Assembly (NCBI RefSeq): GCF_001039355.2
Contig: NW_019773680.1
Location: 1-61,561, forward strand
DNA length: 61,561 bases
From: Lingula anatina
Lineage: Eukaryota; Brachiopoda; Lingulata; Lingulida; Lingulidae
Reading direction: 5' to 3'
Position 1 is the stretch's first letter. Each line of letters begins with the position of its first letter. The notes under the pieces were generated by a model. The model searched no databases. It had not been told where the DNA came from and worked only from the letters and a program-made list of their open reading frames with translations. This document shows, one piece after another, positions 14,701-26,203 of the stretch. A program made the translations under genes and the position numbers.

Positions 14701-17700
14701 GTTGGATGAAAGATAACTGGCTTGTTTCATAAAATGTCAGGTTTTGGTGACAAAAATACACACATTTCTCTTTAAAAACCAATTTAAGAAATGTAGCCCA
14801 ACCTGCAAGTTAAAATAACCTAAAGAACACAAATTTTACAATTTAGTTGAATTAGTAATAGTTTTATCTCTCAAAATCAGTTATATATATATATCCAGTT
14901 CCTGCAAATTACATCACTTCTTAAGAAAACTATCTGAACTATAACATGTACTTACTCTAATAAAAGTCTATTGACAGCAGCTGAAAAGAATTTACACTTT
15001 CCCTCTGTCGATTGTTTTGCTGCCTACAAATATAAATCACCGTTATAATGCAAGAAACACACTTCTTAAAGTCTCTATATTCTTAACCTGCAAAATTACA
15101 AACAGGGCAGTCTTCATGTGTTACATGTAAGTTGCCCAATGAATAGCTTATCCTAAGAGTTGCATTTTATTAACACTATTACAAATAAAATTGGAATTTC
15201 CTAATAGACTATTATAAACAATTTTTATTTTTATTTACTTGTGATTCTATTTCTTTTTAATGCTGCTTACAAAAAGATAACAATAAAAAGAATAATAAAT
15301 AATAACCACAAAATAACTAACGTAAGATAAGATGTTATCAAACTTAACCCTCATTGGGGTACCTCTACAGATGTTTTCTACCTAAAAGTTTTCAAAGACA
15401 ATTTCACTGGCACTTATTATCTTTTCTCACCTTTTTAATGAGTTCTATCTTGTTCTCCAGGTCATCAGACAGGCCTGTGGGGAGTCTGGGGGCTAATTCC
15501 CCAGGGACAGCAGGAACCGACCACTGCCCGTCCCCCTGACTGCCCTCCTCTTCCTCAGACTGAGCAAGGGTCAACGACTGACTGATCACTGATTCTATGG
15601 TGGAGTCGATCTTCTGTGCCTCTTCCGGGTCTGTCACACCGTTATGGACGCCTGTACTAAAGCTGCCTGTATCGCCCCCTGTATTCCCCTGAGATGTGGG
15701 TGAGATCTCATGCTGTTTAAGTAGGTCAGCCACAGAGGGAGCCACCTTCTGTTTCTTTGGACGACTGAAAGTTATAATGCACATCTCTCACGTGAATTGA
15801 CAGTTAAGTTAGAAACACAGGGCAGACAGGAAAGTAACATTCTGACTCTTCATTAGTTGATGCATAGTAATACATTGTTGAAATGTATAAAAAGGGGTGA
15901 TTTTGTAAATTTCCTAGTTTCAATGTGCCTAAATTGTAAGCTATTATAACTTTCCTTATTTTATGAGGTAAAAACAAGCATAAAGTAAAATCTTTAGTAT
16001 TAGGGTTTCTCACCCCCTTTCTCTTTTTATCTTTTTCAACAATTCTTCTCCTTTCATTTCTCCTGCTGACTTCTTTCTCTTCTTCTTTTCCTTTATCTCG
16101 CCATCTTTTGACTTCCTCTTCTAAAAATGATAAATGAATGTATTTATGAATGAAGCCTGATGTAGATATGAAAATTGCTTTTCTGTTGTATTGTTTTTTG
16201 TTTTTTTTTAATTGAAAAATATCAATCCTATACAAAATCAATGTCATTTTATAAAAACATTTAAGATCATTTTCTATTTTACCTTGGGACCTCTTTTTAC
16301 AATTCCTCCCTCTCCTTCTTCATCTGATGTAATTCTCTGCAATAATAAAGTTCACAGTTTATCAGTCTGCTTTTATCTTTGCAACACCACATGCAACTTG
16401 CACAAAAGACTGACCTGGTTGTGAGCAAGCACAAAAACCTCAATGATGTCTAAAAATGTTTGGTATAACACTTAACACATCGGTAAAAACTATACATTAT
16501 TAAACTGTAGTAGAAAAGACAATACTTCCACAAAACTAAGTATATATACTTGTTTTTAACATATAACCAGTTATAATCCATTATTAAACTGTAGAAGAGA
16601 AGACAATACTTCCACAAAACAAAGTATATACATGTCTTAAACATATATCCAGCCCTTGGTTTAACAAAAAACAAAACAAAAAAATAAATAAATAAATAAA
16701 ATAAAATAATAATAATAAAAATTTGAAGTTGAAAAATTATGAAAAATCAGCTCAAGTACCTTAATCTTCTTCCTTTTCTTTTTTGTTACTGCCTTGAGGT
16801 CTGCCTCAGATTCGTCCTCCTCCAGGGTTCTGAAGTCCAGCGCCCCCTGGTTGATGTAGAACCCACCAAGCTTTGTGGTCAGGCAAGATGGAACTATCTC
16901 ATCATACTGAAATCAGAATTTTTTCAATTGCAAATCTGAGTTTTCACTGAGCAGTCAGTGTTTAGATTCAAATGTTGCTGCCAGCATACAATAAATATTA
17001 TCTTTTATATTAAATCAATTAACAGTAAAAAAAAAAAAGCTTACTGCTTCTGTATTGTCAATGAAAGGGTCATTCTCATCGTAGCCTTCCCCCATGTCTA
17101 TCAAGTCCTCCAGCCGCTCTTCACGCCTTCGCTTACTGGGCTTGCTTCCCTGGGGAGAACAAACAACAAACAATAAGAAAACAGAAACCATATGACCTTT
17201 TTTTTGCAATGATGCAAAATTTGAAAATTTAAAGTTTTTTTTTTCTAAATAAAAGCTGGCTATAATTTGACTCTACTTTTTAAACAAGGCAGCTAAGCTG
17301 TCATATGTACAGATGCTAATAAGAAAAATATTCCAATCAAGCTGGTTTGCCAATTTGAGCTGTATGTCAATGATTCTTGTAAATTTCATATTGATAAGTA
17401 ACACAGTTTTCTTTTTAAAGCATTTGCATTGCCAATATACAAAACAGCTTTTTTATCAATTTTGATACAATATTACAAAATGCTAAACAGCATAATCACC
17501 ACCAATTTTTAATAATATACTAAAAGTATCATAGATATTTAGAAAAAGACTAGCAAACGTCTTCAAGTCCATGAAGTTCAAAGTCACACCTTGAAAATGC
17601 CAATATTTGAAGGATTAAAATTTTACTATTAATGGTATCACTTCTAGAAAAGAGTCCAACTAGGCTGTTTTAGTCCCATCATACTTTTCTGTAAGTTTGA

Positions 17701-20700
17701 GAATCACAAGCAACATGGTTTCCTTAAAAGGTCATTATAGTTCCCAAAATAGGATTTTCTTCAATTTCGATACAATGTTACATAATACTTAAGAGCATAA
17801 TCATCACCAATTTTTAATTATGCACTGCAGGTAACATAGCTATTTAGAAAATGTGACTAATAAAGGTCTTAAGGCCCATGAAATTCCACTTTTCGTTATA
17901 ACACTGAAAGTGCACAGTGGAGACGACCACAATAACGATAGACGCAGGTGATGGCTATATGTACTGACACAACTGTACGTGTCTGTACATAAAAAAATCA
18001 AAATGATAAAAGAAAAAAATGCCAGTACAAAAAAAAAGTTAATCAAATAGTAAATGACAGGTAATTAAAAATTAAACTACTGTATTTTACAACCGTGAGG
18101 GCCAAGTGTGCCAATGGTTGTAAAATAAGTGTGTCACATTTCTGGCAGCAAACTGCTTCATATCTACTTCATACAATCAAATGACATTTAAGGTATAAAT
18201 CAAGATAGCTGTGAACTTTCTGCAAATTATTGGAATTTAAAAGAAATATTCAGTATCTAAAAAATGCAATCTTTACAATGAAACTTTATACATAATTATA
18301 ATAATAACAATAATAATAATAATAATAAATAAATAAATAACAATTAAACTACATACATATTTTTCTTCAAATGATTTTGCCAGAGCCAACATCTTGTCTC
18401 TGTCATCCACAGCCAAGGGATCATCTGGGTCCAAAAATGGGTTCGCTTCTTCATTCTCCTTAGCTTCATTCTGTGAAAAAAAAAAAAAAAAAAAAAAAAA
18501 TCAGTTCAGCTGTTGTACTGTCTTAATCCCAACACTAGTGATGATCGACATAACATAAAATATGAAAAAGTCTAAAATGTGAATCCCCGCATGTGTGATT
18601 ACTAATATCTATATTTTGGTACAATTTCAAAAAGAGCTGCCTTATGTCAAAAGAGAATGGGAAAATCAAAAGCCATAAAATGCCCAATAAGATAAATTTG
18701 ACTAATGCACAATTCCTAACATTTAAGTTTCAACTCAAAAGGTGAATAAGTACACAAAAAATAATTAGCATGATAGAATAATCCATAGTTTATACACGAT
18801 GCATTTTATAGTTACCAATCATTTCAAGAATCATTTTTTTGCTTAAAACAGCATCCAATTTTTGTTTTTTTTTTTTATCCATCTTCCATTTTAAAATTTA
18901 TGTTCTACCATAAAAATGTTACATTGCAAAATGTTTAGCATTACACAGGGCAAATTTCAATTACAGAGGGAAATTAAAAAGCAATATGCACTATGACATA
19001 ATTGGCCAGTGATAATATAATAAGGAAAGTCCTATAATAAATCTTTAAAATAAACGTGACTTAAGATCAGCTGGGCAAAACTGGAAAAATATAGAGGACT
19101 TCAGAAAAAATTAACATTAGTCCCATTAACTGCCCCTATCATGAAATTATCTGCAACAAAAATAAAATAAAATAAAATAAACAAATAAATAAAAATAAAG
19201 ATAAGACATTCAAATGTTCAGCCTCCTATCTTAATATAAGAAAATTTAAAAAAAAATGTATTTGAAAACATTTTCTGAATCTAGAGTGAACTGTATTCCC
19301 AAATAGCAATTTTGTCTAAAAAGAAAAAAAAACGCTTTTTAAATTTTCCCGCCACACCATCCATCAATAGTGATTGACAGCTGTAATCAATCAGCCATGA
19401 CCTCTGCCGCGCTTTAACAAAAACTCCCACTAACAACGCATCTGCTGAAATCACTAAATAATCCACTTCACTGTCTTCAGTCTACTGATCTATAAATAGA
19501 ACACGCTCAACGCCGGCTCTTCTGCTCGGCTAAACTTCCCATAATCCTCTGTTACCAATCAAATCGATGTGATCAATAAAATGTAGGTCATGCTGTATCA
19601 TTAAATCATCGATGAGGTCTCCAGGTAACCCCACTAATGTCTAGTGAATCGTAATCTGACAAGTTGCTTCGCGCAGGTGTCTCGCGCTGCTGCTAGGTAA
19701 TACAATATGTTGACCTCATTAGCATAATGCTATCCTGTAAAGATTTGTGTATTTTTATTTCCTAGTCAAAATGTTATGAATTACTTACAAGACTTCCTGA
19801 AAATCCATACAAAATTACCACAGTCTGTCTGAGCACTATATACGTCTTTCTAGATATCGTCTTTGCTCTAAGCCGGTGAACCAAAAACACAGCCGTGATA
19901 ATATTGCATGAAAAGTAATTTTCATCGGAAAAATGTTTTCCTTGTTATCCAGTGAGAAATGCTCAGAATTAGAATCTTGTCACGACAAAACAACATTAAA
20001 GCAATATTTGCAAAAAAATATATACGCGCAATGCGCTGTGCAATTTCGACCCCTTGTCTAGGTAAACTCCACAGGCAACATGGCGGCTCATTAATCGGTC
20101 GCATTATTGATAGCTTCTGACATATGTGCTTTCTTTCCACCAACCAAACACTGATCTAAATCATAAGATTCCACTAATGTTCGATTTTTGTGATGCCCTA
20201 CAGTTTTTATCAGGAGTGAACTCCGCTTACGGTCTAGTTTTCCATATAAAAACACGGATGAATTCAGACACCTAGAAAATATGCAAGGAAAAATACTAAA
20301 ATGGCGTCGCTCCCGGTCAGGCTATTTAACAGCATAAGGGTACACACATACTATCGTCTAGCCGCCATTTGCACGACTGACAAAGGATGTGATCATTTTT
20401 ATTCACAATTTCTGAAGGCCCCCACCCCTTCCCACGTGAGGGATACCCCCTACAAACATAGTCCACAAACTGCTTTAGTTTGTTTTCAAAACGATTTTCA
20501 TTAAATACTGGCTGTAGAAGGAGCCTTGATGGACGAAATTATGCAGTTTTTATAACTTACCAATATATTACGAGTAAGTTCGGTGTATGAGAACTCCGGG
20601 CAGGTCTTTGAAGTGCTTTTCGTGAGGGTCAAGTTAAATCGAAGCGTTGGGATTTCCTTCTTTTCCTTATTTTTCGACTGAACTGGGCCTACAGCAGTCA

Positions 20701-20725
20701 GCTGGATCCTCTTCGCTTCTGCCAT
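5002..20725 (-). CDS. UBN: Ubinuclein (UBN1/UBN2 family), HIRA histone H3.3 chaperone subunit; C-terminal exon unresolved
   Basis: Coding exons in transcript order: 20725-20561, 18470-18357, 17149-17045, 16906-16760, 16336-16283, 16120-16014, 15764-15431, 15023-14956, 14545-14376, 13947-13869, 13613-13428, 8990-8847, 8228-8178, 7939-6003, 5832-5674, 5082-5002. Every junction is GT-AG and all phases agree, giving 1300 codons plus one base, so a further 3' exon is needed. Residues about 26-50 match the HIRA-binding N-terminal segment. Residues about 105-155 are the Hpc2-related domain ([17 protein letters not shown], then [11 protein letters not shown]). Residues about 330-575 are the conserved ubinuclein middle domain ([38 protein letters not shown]). 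The tail is Ser/Thr/Gln rich. In the family this protein joins HIRA and CABIN1 to deposit H3.3 in the nucleus. ATG 20725 is chosen because the family N-terminus follows directly. Confidence 0.93.
6003..7939 (-). CDS. Ubinuclein exon 14: long Ser/Thr/Gln-rich low-complexity exon
   Basis: A single 1937 nt exon of the ubinuclein gene covering residues about 575-1221. Its first part is Ser/Thr/Val rich. From about 6350 to 6700 it has many CAG/CAA runs encoding glutamine stretches of up to about six residues. No folded domain is visible. Low-complexity tails are usual in metazoan ubinucleins. The reading frame enters and leaves at matching phases on both sides, confirming the exon borders. Confidence 0.88.
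10083..11031. repeat. Dispersed repeat in ubinuclein intron with two related modules
   Basis: The terminal motif GTACCACCAGC at about 10081 is mirrored by GCTGGTGGTAC at about 11020. Two internal modules are related: about 10215-10500 and about 10875-11030 share GCATCTAATGGC, CACCCTGCGGAGCC and CTGGTGGTACTAA. The second module has a short run of GCCGGCGGA units. A single N sits at 10918. It is probably a transposon-derived sequence. The exact borders are uncertain. Confidence 0.5.
11305..11376 (-). tRNA. tRNA-Trp (CCA)
   Basis: On the minus strand the 72 nt sequence starts GACTCTG and ends CAGGGTC plus discriminator A, giving a 7 bp acceptor stem with one G-U type pair. The D-arm/A-box TGGCGCAACGGTAGCGCG, the anticodon loop CTCCAGA with anticodon CCA, and the B-box GTTCAAATC are all present. 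A run of five T (minus strand, 11299-11295) follows within 10 nt as an RNA polymerase III terminator. It matches animal nuclear tRNA-Trp closely. It lies in the 8990-13428 intron of ubinuclein, same strand. Confidence 0.95.
11727..11755. repeat. Poly(A) tract
   Basis: An uninterrupted A run of roughly 29 bases in the large ubinuclein intron. It is not followed by a recognisable retroposon body, so it may be a simple homopolymer. Confidence 0.8.
16495..16662. repeat. Tandem duplication, period about 84 bp, in ubinuclein intron
   Basis: CATTATTAAACTGTAG followed by GACAATACTTCCACAAAAC occurs at 16495 and again at 16579 with about 85-90% similarity. No coding signal; it lies between ubinuclein exons 4 and 5. 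Confidence 0.75.
16760..17149 (-). CDS. Ubinuclein exons 3-4: Hpc2-related domain (HRD)
   Basis: Part of the ubinuclein gene. Exon 17149-17045 (35 codons) and exon 16906-16760 (49 codons) join in phase 0 and encode the acidic/aromatic block [17 protein letters not shown] followed by [19 protein letters not shown]. In ubinuclein and yeast Hpc2 this domain contacts the H3.3 core, so its complete preservation argues for a functional gene. A Lys-rich stretch (TKKKRKKIK) ends exon 4. Confidence 0.92.
17350..17890. repeat. Diverged tandem duplication, period about 305 bp, in ubinuclein intron
   Basis: Paired landmarks such as ACAATATTACAAAATGCT (near 17468) against ACAATGTTACATAATACT (near 17773), and CATAATCACCACCAATTTTTAAT against CATAATCATCACCAATTTTTAAT, recur at the same spacing. 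This indicates an old local duplication in the intron between exons 2 and 3. Confidence 0.65.
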
Positions 20726-21371
20726 GGTGCTTTCATTTGCAATCTAGTCATATCTTTTCCGAAAACTGAGATGATTGGATCTCCTATATTAATTTCTCGT
20801 ACAATTCTGCCGCCATTTTGTGCCTGTCTAGGGACAATGCGCACGCGCGACCTATTTATAGCAACTCGTGCAAAGGAATGTAAATAAAGCCACGCGGTTA
20901 CAGAGCGAACCATATATTCATAATTTCTTTTGTTATTTATTTTGCTATCTTTATTTCAAATAACAGACAAGTAAAAAATATACAACCGATAAAGACAGAA
21001 ATATGATTAAACAGTTAGTCATTTCATTATTAACTCTTGTTTAAAATGCAACGGCGTTTCAAGATGTATGTACCCAGTACAATGTACATGTAGAATTTAA
21101 TAGATTCGGGGACAACACAACATTATTGTAGATCCAACTCCGTGTAAGGAGCGACAAAATCAACAGATATTTATTTTGAATTTGATATATGTATAAAGGC
21201 TAGATAGGCTCAAGTTTTGCTGTTTCATAGTGTCATAGCCAGTCATTTGTTCAACTACAAACAAAACTTGGATGACAAAGGACGCCAATTATGACAGAGA
21301 AAATCATAGATATTTCCTTTCCGACAGGAAATTGGAAGAGTAATATATCCCCGCCACTTCTCCCTCCCCAA

Positions 21372-21372
<1 letters not shown>

Positions 21373-21430
<58 letters not shown>
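21373..21430. repeat. (TAA)n microsatellite
   Basis: About 19 uninterrupted AAT/TAA units. Confidence 0.97.
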
Positions 21431-21699
21431 CAAAGTTCTATGAGGACGAAAAACACGGCAAAATGGCTATATTAAATAAAAATTTGTGGTGATGGTGTTG
21501 ATGGCAGTGGGTGGAAAACCATCTGTTCCTACAACCGGGTATCTCTTAAGTGCTCAATGTTGTCTTTGTTTAAAACCTTTAAAGCGTCCGTTATGGCTAA
21601 GAACTGTTATTGTATGATATCGATATTCTTCTTTTTATAGACTAGCGCTAGGTAAAATTCCCCATCAAAGCAAATTATCATGCACCTATGTGTATGCCA

Positions 21700-21700
21700 G

Positions 21701-21739
<39 letters not shown>
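21700..21739. repeat. (ATCT)n microsatellite
   Basis: About 10 uninterrupted ATCT (GATA-type) units. Confidence 0.97.
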
Positions 21740-22010
21740 CATTTCAGCAGATTGGGGGTGGGGGTCTGATCCATCGCATCCAGCATTTCCTGTCCACATA
21801 TTTTTACAATAGGTTCTGATTACTTATTTGACATGTTAATCTGAGTTATTTAATGCTTTTCAAGTGAAAACTGAACCTGTTCTTTTGTCGGTGCCAAATG
21901 AATCACGCTTGATATCAGTGTGCCTTATACAAGTGTACAATATTTCATGCTATTTGTGGTCCCTATGACTACCATAATCCCAACTTCACTGCCTTTATAC
22001 TGATGTAAAT

Positions 22011-22048
22011 GTATGTGTGTGTCTGCGTGCGCGCGCGCGCGTGTGTAT
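22011..22048. repeat. Alternating GT/GC dinucleotide tract
   Basis: A nearly pure purine-pyrimidine alternation: TGTGTGT, then GCGTGCGCGCGCGCGCGTGTGT. Such tracts can adopt Z-DNA. There is no associated gene signal. Confidence 0.85.
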
Positions 22049-23186
22049 AATACATTAATGATTAACTCTGTATAAATCTAATGCCTCAAGTTTCTCTTTT
22101 AGGAGTCTAATTTGCTAATAAATGGACGTGTGAAGGCTGTACCAAATGGAGTCACTGGTCGATCTAAGATTTGGCTAAAAGTTGAGGCGGGACAGGGGGA
22201 AAAATTAAATAATCATAAAAATATAGTATATCTTATATTAAACAGCATACGAGTGTTTACCATAATATGCAAGACGCACAGAGGGGAGATTGTCTCACTC
22301 TATTTTTTTTCTTATTTATTTATTTTATTTTTTGGGGGGTGGATGGGGGTAGAGGTACTCCTGGACCTAAGGGAGGGGTACTTGCCCAATCTGCCCACCC
22401 TGGATCTACCTATAATACTGTAGTAGTTAACCAGAACTTCGAGGAATAAAAAAAACGTTTTATTCATTCTGTATCAGAAACACCAATTATCCTGGCGGCT
22501 GAAAGCACATCAGCTCATGAAACTCGATAAAAAAAGAAAGGTGCTGAATCCCAAAGTCATAAATAGCCTATTCTTCTCTTTTTAACAAGATTACATTATC
22601 TGCCTTTCAAACATGGTAATACAAATACGTTTGAGTCCTTTTTTTCCTTATATCAAGTGATTCATTGAAGAGAAGGCGCATTACATGAAATTTGCTGTCC
22701 AAAATGTACCTTTTCTTTTTATCTTGAAAAAGAACCTTTTCATTACAAAGGTATATATTACATCAATCATTAATTAATTCTTAGGATATATAGCAATCAA
22801 CATTTCTAAGTGTTTCATCCGTATAAAGTAACATTAAAATACGTAAAACATAAGTATATGAAACATATCTACAAGCTTCTTATCAAGCACACGTCTTTCA
22901 AAAGAAGTATTCATGACAAGACCTCAATTTTGTCAACTGATTTTTTTAAAGAATTAAGAATCATCATGTAAAAATTACATTTCAGAAGAAATTAAATCGA
23001 TGTTTTGAAAACTTAATTCTCACATTCACGTACACATTCTGAAAATTCTACTGGCCTAAACAAAATTTTACTGCCCGTGGGGGTACATCTAGAACCAGTG
23101 GCTAACGTCGCAGATTGATATCATGCATGCTTATTCTGTAGCATTAGTAATCAGTGATACAAACAAAAAAGAGATAAATGTTCTTT

Positions 23187-25813
23187 TCAAGGCTCTTCAA
23201 AGGCAGATAATAAAACGTTTTCAAAGTCTCCATTTTGAACAGCTGATAAAATCTTCTCCAGCCACGTGTCAATTGCTGCCTGGCCGTGGTAAAATGGCAC
23301 TCCCACCGTGTGACGTATGTACCAGTACGCCTTCTTCGTTCCTATACGAAAAAAGTCTATTTTAAGTGTGCTGAAATAACTAATAATTTGATCCTTTAAA
23401 GATTTAAAGTCGTAAGCAGTAGTAAGCACTTCAACTTAATTTTGAATTATGATTTTTGTCAGGACTTCCTTTAACCATAATTATTCCTCATAACGGTCTT
23501 AATTTTAAAATGTTCAATTATCAAAATAAAATAAAATAAAAGCAGCCTACCTGTTCCTAGACAATCAACAGTCCCTAAATGACCATTACACGCATCAGAC
23601 ATCAGTGATTTCATAGCGACACATATCTCATTTCGGATGTCTTCTTCTTTGTGACCATTTTTAGGAATTTTCTCCGCAAACTTAGCTGCAGATTCCTCTG
23701 GGTGGAACAGGAAATCATACCATTTGTTTTCTTTAAGGAACGTGGCAAGGAATTCCTTTTGGCGTTTCCCCATTTTGCGCATTGAACTTATTACCTAAAA
23801 AGATAACATTCGCTTTCAATGCAGAATAGTTCCGATTTTCTTTTTCATTTAGATTGTTTTGATATTCTGGATGTGTCTATCTTGTTATCGAACATGAATT
23901 CACATTTATGTAACTGGAGAAGCGATTTTAAATGTAACACGTTCTTTTACTTCAGTTTGTTTATATGATGATAAAAACAACTTGCCATACATTCCAGTAT
24001 TTTTTCTAGCGCGACTGGGATGCTATCTTTCGCGAAATAATGTTTTTTAAACAACACGTGTTCAGTATGTGGTAAATGCTTACCTCATTACGCAGATATC
24101 TCAGGTCCAAGGCCTGACACAGTAAACACAAATGATTCGCTAGCATCATCTGTAATATCTCCAGCGCTTCTCGAGTAAGACGAGAACTGACGAGAGCCAT
24201 GGAGTTGACAGATTGATTCTGGCATTCAGCAGAGAGCACGTGGTTGGACATTGGATTGGCCAGGTGATCTAACTCTGACATGTACGATGCCATGGCAGTA
24301 TCAGCTCCTTTGAAACCAAAATCGAGATTGACGTCTGATCCGCAGAGATTTGGCGGAAGGTCGTGGTTAATGCGATGGTTGACGATTTCTTGCAATTGTG
24401 CCAATAGAAGCTTCCCACAGACCTGCAGTGCTTGGCGAGTTTGATCTAATGTTATTGAAAGCGTTTCTCCTTGAAAATTGCCTCCATGAGCAATGGTGTC
24501 GGTGCGGTGGTCGATGACCGGGTTGTCATTGGCACAATTCAGTTCCACGTTTATTCGTCGACAGGCCTCTTTGAGAGTCTCGATCACCGGGCCTAGCCAT
24601 TGTGGGGCCGTCCTTATGCTGTAGCGGTCTTGTTTCAAAGACCCGTACGTATCAGGTAGATGCATCTCTAACGTCGAAACGGCGAGTCGACTTCCGTCCA
24701 ATATTTTTAACATGTTGTTGGAAACTTCTTTCAAACCGACGTGCTGAAGGCAAGCATGGTGGACTGGATGGAAACTTTCCATTTTACCTTGTAGTGCTTC
24801 TACGGCCAGCCCTGTGCAAATCTGTGTTAGAAGGACAGCAATGTTGGCTTCATAAATGGTTTGAGCGGCGGTACCAGCAGCGAAGGAGGTGGCATTGATA
24901 ATGGCGAGTCCTTCTTTTGGTCCCATCACCAATGGTTCTAGATTGGCTTCTTTAAGGGCAACAGGACATGGCATGATTTGACCTCTGACCATTACGTTGA
25001 TATCTTCTCTTCCGATCATGGCTGCTGCTATATAACCCAAAGGCATCAAGTCACCACTGGCGCTGACAGAACCACGCAGAGGAACGATAGGAACGATATC
25101 GTTGTTAATCATGGCTACCAGTAACTGTACCACGTCTGGACGTACTCCTGAGTAAGCCTTAGCGAGACAATTGGCCCTTGTGACCATTACAGCGCGCACC
25201 ATGTCTGGAGGAAATGTTCGACCCATCCCGGCATTGATGTGTTGTATCAAAGCTTTCTGCAACTTTTCTAACTCCAGAGTGCGGGTATCAGCGCTGTTTC
25301 CAAACCCTGTATTTATACCGTATATGACGAGCTTTTCCTCTGTGATTTTCCTTTTAAGATATTTAGCGTTCAACGCCATTTCATCTACGGCCTGTTCAGA
25401 GATTTCCAACTTTATGTTTGTGCTATTACTGCATTCAACCACCTGTCCGTAACAAAATTCTCCATATTATCCAAAATGGCGATTATTTAACAATAAAATA
25501 TTTAAAGATATAATGTACACAGGGGTGTTCGTAATTTGATCCTAATACATATACTTGTATCACTTACGACTTGGAAAATAAAAGCTTTTAAGATTTTAAG
25601 CATTACAGACATTCGAAGACATTTTTTGATACAATTTACATTTTATAAGCTATTTATAGTATTTAATAAACTGCTGAAATCATACGGTAAATAATTTACT
25701 TGTGCGAGGTTGAGGCAACTGCCGTCTATAGTAACTTTTTCAGCGTTCTTGAGCAATTTTCTCTTCTGCATTAATTCCACTGTGAGTCTGAGATGAGTTG
25801 TGTCGTCCGACAT
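23187..25813 (-). CDS. PAL/TAL-like MIO-dependent aromatic amino acid ammonia-lyase or aminomutase, copy 1
   Basis: Coding exons: 25813-25700, 25442-24084, 23794-23551, 23341-23187 (114, 1359, 244, 155 nt), all GT-AG, 623 aa. Two ATGs are adjacent (25816 and 25813); the second aligns with the start of the other copies. Visible residues: catalytic Tyr79 in YGINTGFG, selectivity pair His106-Ile107 in LIQHINAGMG, MIO triad Ala166-Ser167-Gly168 in SVSASGDLMPLGY, RYSIRTAPQWLGP at about 311-323, NDNPVID at about 343-349 and HGGNFQG at about 357-363. The last two motif types are PAL/TAL-like, not HAL-like. The reaction expected is loss (or 2,3-shift) of the amino group of Phe or Tyr. The C-terminal about 110 aa resemble the eukaryotic PAL C-terminal extension. 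Exon 1 is strongly diverged from copies 2 and 3, whereas most of exon 2 is nearly identical to theirs. Confidence 0.9.
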
Positions 25814-26103
25814 CATTATGTTTTCAGGAGTGTCAGAGCACTATTATATACTGCTGATCCTTACTGCTGAAAAGGACAAAATGATCATTGAGTGTGAGCG
25901 TTTGCGGGCCAGGGACATGAGAGGGAGAGAGAACAGACCTACGAGAAGTACCATTCATGGTCAACAACGGTTTTTACTAAGATCTGGCATTACTTTAAGT
26001 ATCTAAAACGTATTTCATTTCTCTTCCTATTTTATTTCTCTTTCATTAAGCACACCCGGGGTCGACTGTTACCTTTTAACAGACTTGTTTTAGCTTCACT
26101 CAC

Positions 26104-26203
26104 CTCAGTTTTAGCACACTCCGGATTATTTCGCTTCAGGTTCAGTCTTCTTGTTTGAGTGCATTTGTGTCCTTCGTGGGCTGCGCACCTTCATTATATA
26201 TGG
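26104..26203 (-). promoter_or_regulatory. TATA box and noncoding first exon of lyase copy 1
   Basis: On minus, TATATAAT lies at about 26202-26194. About 25-30 bp downstream begins a putative noncoding exon ending at 26104 (ACTGAG followed by donor GTGAGTGAAG). A matching acceptor (TCCTTTTCAG) lies at about 25867, just upstream of the start codon. Copies 2 and 3 show the same arrangement of TATA, noncoding exon and coding exon. Confidence 0.65.

Larger units (their letters stand above)
20726..23186. other. Intergenic region with microsatellites, no gene seen
   Basis: It separates the 5' end of ubinuclein (minus) from the 3' end of lyase copy 1 (minus). The sequence just upstream of the ubinuclein ATG (about 20820-20860) is locally CpG-containing and has no obvious TATA, as expected for a housekeeping promoter. 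The remainder is AT-rich with the simple repeats listed separately. Confidence 0.6.

Noticed and set aside
22011-22048. CRISPR-like or regulatory array
   Set aside because: It is a simple dinucleotide repeat in an animal intergenic region.
24006-25442. Single-exon lyase starting at GTG 25442
   Set aside because: The GTG directly follows a splice acceptor CAG, and a conserved 38-codon first exon exists at 25813-25700. The frame also runs past the donor at 24083 into intron.
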